Source: Clostridia bacterium
GTDB taxonomy: Bacteria; Bacillota; Clostridia; Christensenellales; CAG-1252
Length of the DNA stretch: 6,894 bases
Assembly: GCA_009928745.1 (NCBI GenBank)
Contig: SACC01000064.1
Location: forward strand, 1 to 6,894
Reading direction: 5' to 3'
Shown here in pieces: positions 6,338 to 6,894 of this stretch. The notes below the pieces were generated by a model that made no database searches, was not told the DNA's origin, and worked only from the letters and a program-made list of their open reading frames with translations. Every line of letters starts with the position of its first letter. Positions within the stretch are counted from its first letter, which is position 1. The translations under genes were made by a program, and so were the position numbers.

Positions 6338-6374
6338 ACAGTATCTTTTTGATACTTACACGCCGATTTTTTTT
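6330..6374 (+). terminator. Strong intrinsic terminator between glnN and amt (putative attenuator)
   Basis: Arm 6330-6345 pairs with 6351-6365 (15 pairs with one bulged C at 6339) around TTTTT, followed by A and T8 (6367-6374). This is a textbook intrinsic terminator. It ends glnN transcripts and at the same time sits in the amt leader: the T-run abuts the AGGAGG (6375-6380) of amt, so amt mRNA must come from read-through. Confidence 0.9.
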
Positions 6375-6388
6375 AGGAGGGCAAAAAA

Positions 6389-6894
6389 ATGTTTTCATCA
6401 GTTGACACAATTTGGGTACTATTGGCAAGCGCGCTCGTATTCTTTATGCAAGCAGGCTTTGCAATGGTAGAGACAGGCTTCACGAGAGCCAAGAACGCCG
6501 GTAACATCATAATGAAGAATCTTATGGATTTTTCCCTTGGTTCGATTGTTTTCTGGTTGGTAGGCTTCGGGCTAATGTTTGCCGGCACCGGCGCATTTAT
6601 CGGAGGATTTGATTTCTTTATACAAGGCGATTATTCCTCTACGATACCCACTTCGGCATTCGTAATATTCCAGACAGTTTTCTGCGCTACTGCCGCAACT
6701 ATCGTATCGGGAGCTATGGCGGAAAGAACAAAGTTTTCCTCATATTGTATATATAGTATATTAATCAGCGCGGTAATATATCCCGTGTCAGGTCACTGGA
6801 TATGGGGCGGCGGCTGGCTCGCTAATCTTGGCTTCCATGATTTTGCAGGCTCAACTGCCGTACATATGGTGGGCGGCGTAGCGGCGTTTGTCGG
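6389..6894 (+). CDS. amt: Ammonium transporter (Amt/AmtB family), partial (3' end cut by window edge)
   Basis: The first 168 codons of an Amt-family ammonium channel of the cytoplasmic membrane. Family motifs are GFAMVETGFTRAKNAGNI (23-40), FQTVFCATAATIVSGAMAER (94-113) and DFAGSTAVHMVGG (151-163). At a constant offset of 9 from E. coli AmtB numbering, the key residues are present: F98 (Phe107 of the pore gate), W139 (Trp148), D151 (Asp160) and H159 (His168, first of the twin pore histidines). Hydrophobic segments at about 7-26, 47-72, 90-110 and 119-144 fit the first membrane helices. No cleavable signal peptide is obvious. The start is the ATG at 6389 with AGGAGG (6375-6380) 8 nt upstream. 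It lies 82 nt after glnN, separated by the terminator. Whether a PII (GlnK) gene or fusion follows cannot be seen. Confidence 0.95.
   Translation, partial: MFSSVDTIWVLLASALVFFMQAGFAMVETGFTRAKNAGNIIMKNLMDFSLGSIVFWLVGFGLMFAGTGAFIGGFDFFIQGDYSSTIPTSAFVIFQTVFCATAATIVSGAMAERTKFSSYCIYSILISAVIYPVSGHWIWGGGWLANLGFHDFAGSTAVHMVGGVAAFV

Noticed and set aside
1..6894. CRISPR arrays, tRNA/rRNA genes, insertion sequences, toxin-antitoxin or defence genes
   Set aside because: None seen on either strand; the window is filled by ordinary nitrogen metabolism genes and their control regions.

Overview
This window is a nitrogen-assimilation locus, most likely from an anaerobic, Clostridia-like Firmicute (inference). 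Supporting signs are TTGACA/TATAAT-type promoters, strong GGAGG ribosome binding sites, a type III glutamine synthetase, and an iron-sulfur-rich, split 'archaeal-type' glutamate synthase typical of anaerobes. No mobile element, tRNA, rRNA or CRISPR array was seen.

Layout. The left half (1-3756) is a minus-strand operon. Read in the direction of transcription it holds a class II (GlxB-type) glutamine amidotransferase, an FMN/Fe-S glutamate synthase core subunit with an N-terminal 2[4Fe-4S] ferredoxin domain, a small protein with sixteen cluster cysteines (four [4Fe-4S]), and an FAD/NAD(P)H oxidoreductase cut off by the left edge. Genes overlap or lie about 30 nt apart. A divergent intergenic region of about 456 bp (3757-4212) carries one good sigma-A-type promoter for each side. 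The right half (4213-6894, plus strand) holds glnN (type III glutamine synthetase, complete) and the first 168 codons of an Amt ammonium transporter gene, cut off by the right edge.

How the genes work together. Amt brings in ammonium, GlnN makes glutamine from glutamate and ammonium, and the split glutamate synthase moves the glutamine amide onto 2-oxoglutarate. Reducing power probably passes from NAD(P)H through the FAD enzyme and the ferredoxins to FMN. This is a complete GS/GOGAT cycle plus transporter, except that the GXGXG (GltB C-terminal) piece is not in the window.

Most interesting observation. The leaders of all three transcription blocks (GOGAT operon, glnN, amt) share one RNA architecture: a short hairpin with the eight-base core C-AAMGGC-G (six-base loop with A at 1 and G at 4) whose loop and 3' arm form the 5' arm of a longer, terminator-like hairpin. 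The two folds exclude each other, as in antitermination by ANTAR proteins, whose RNA targets have six-base loops with A1 and G4. Unlike the standard two-hairpin ANTAR target, I can find only one such hairpin in each leader, and in two of them it lies at the extreme 5' end of the predicted transcript. I infer one nitrogen-responsive antitermination regulon covering the whole GS/GOGAT/Amt set; the regulator itself is not in the window.
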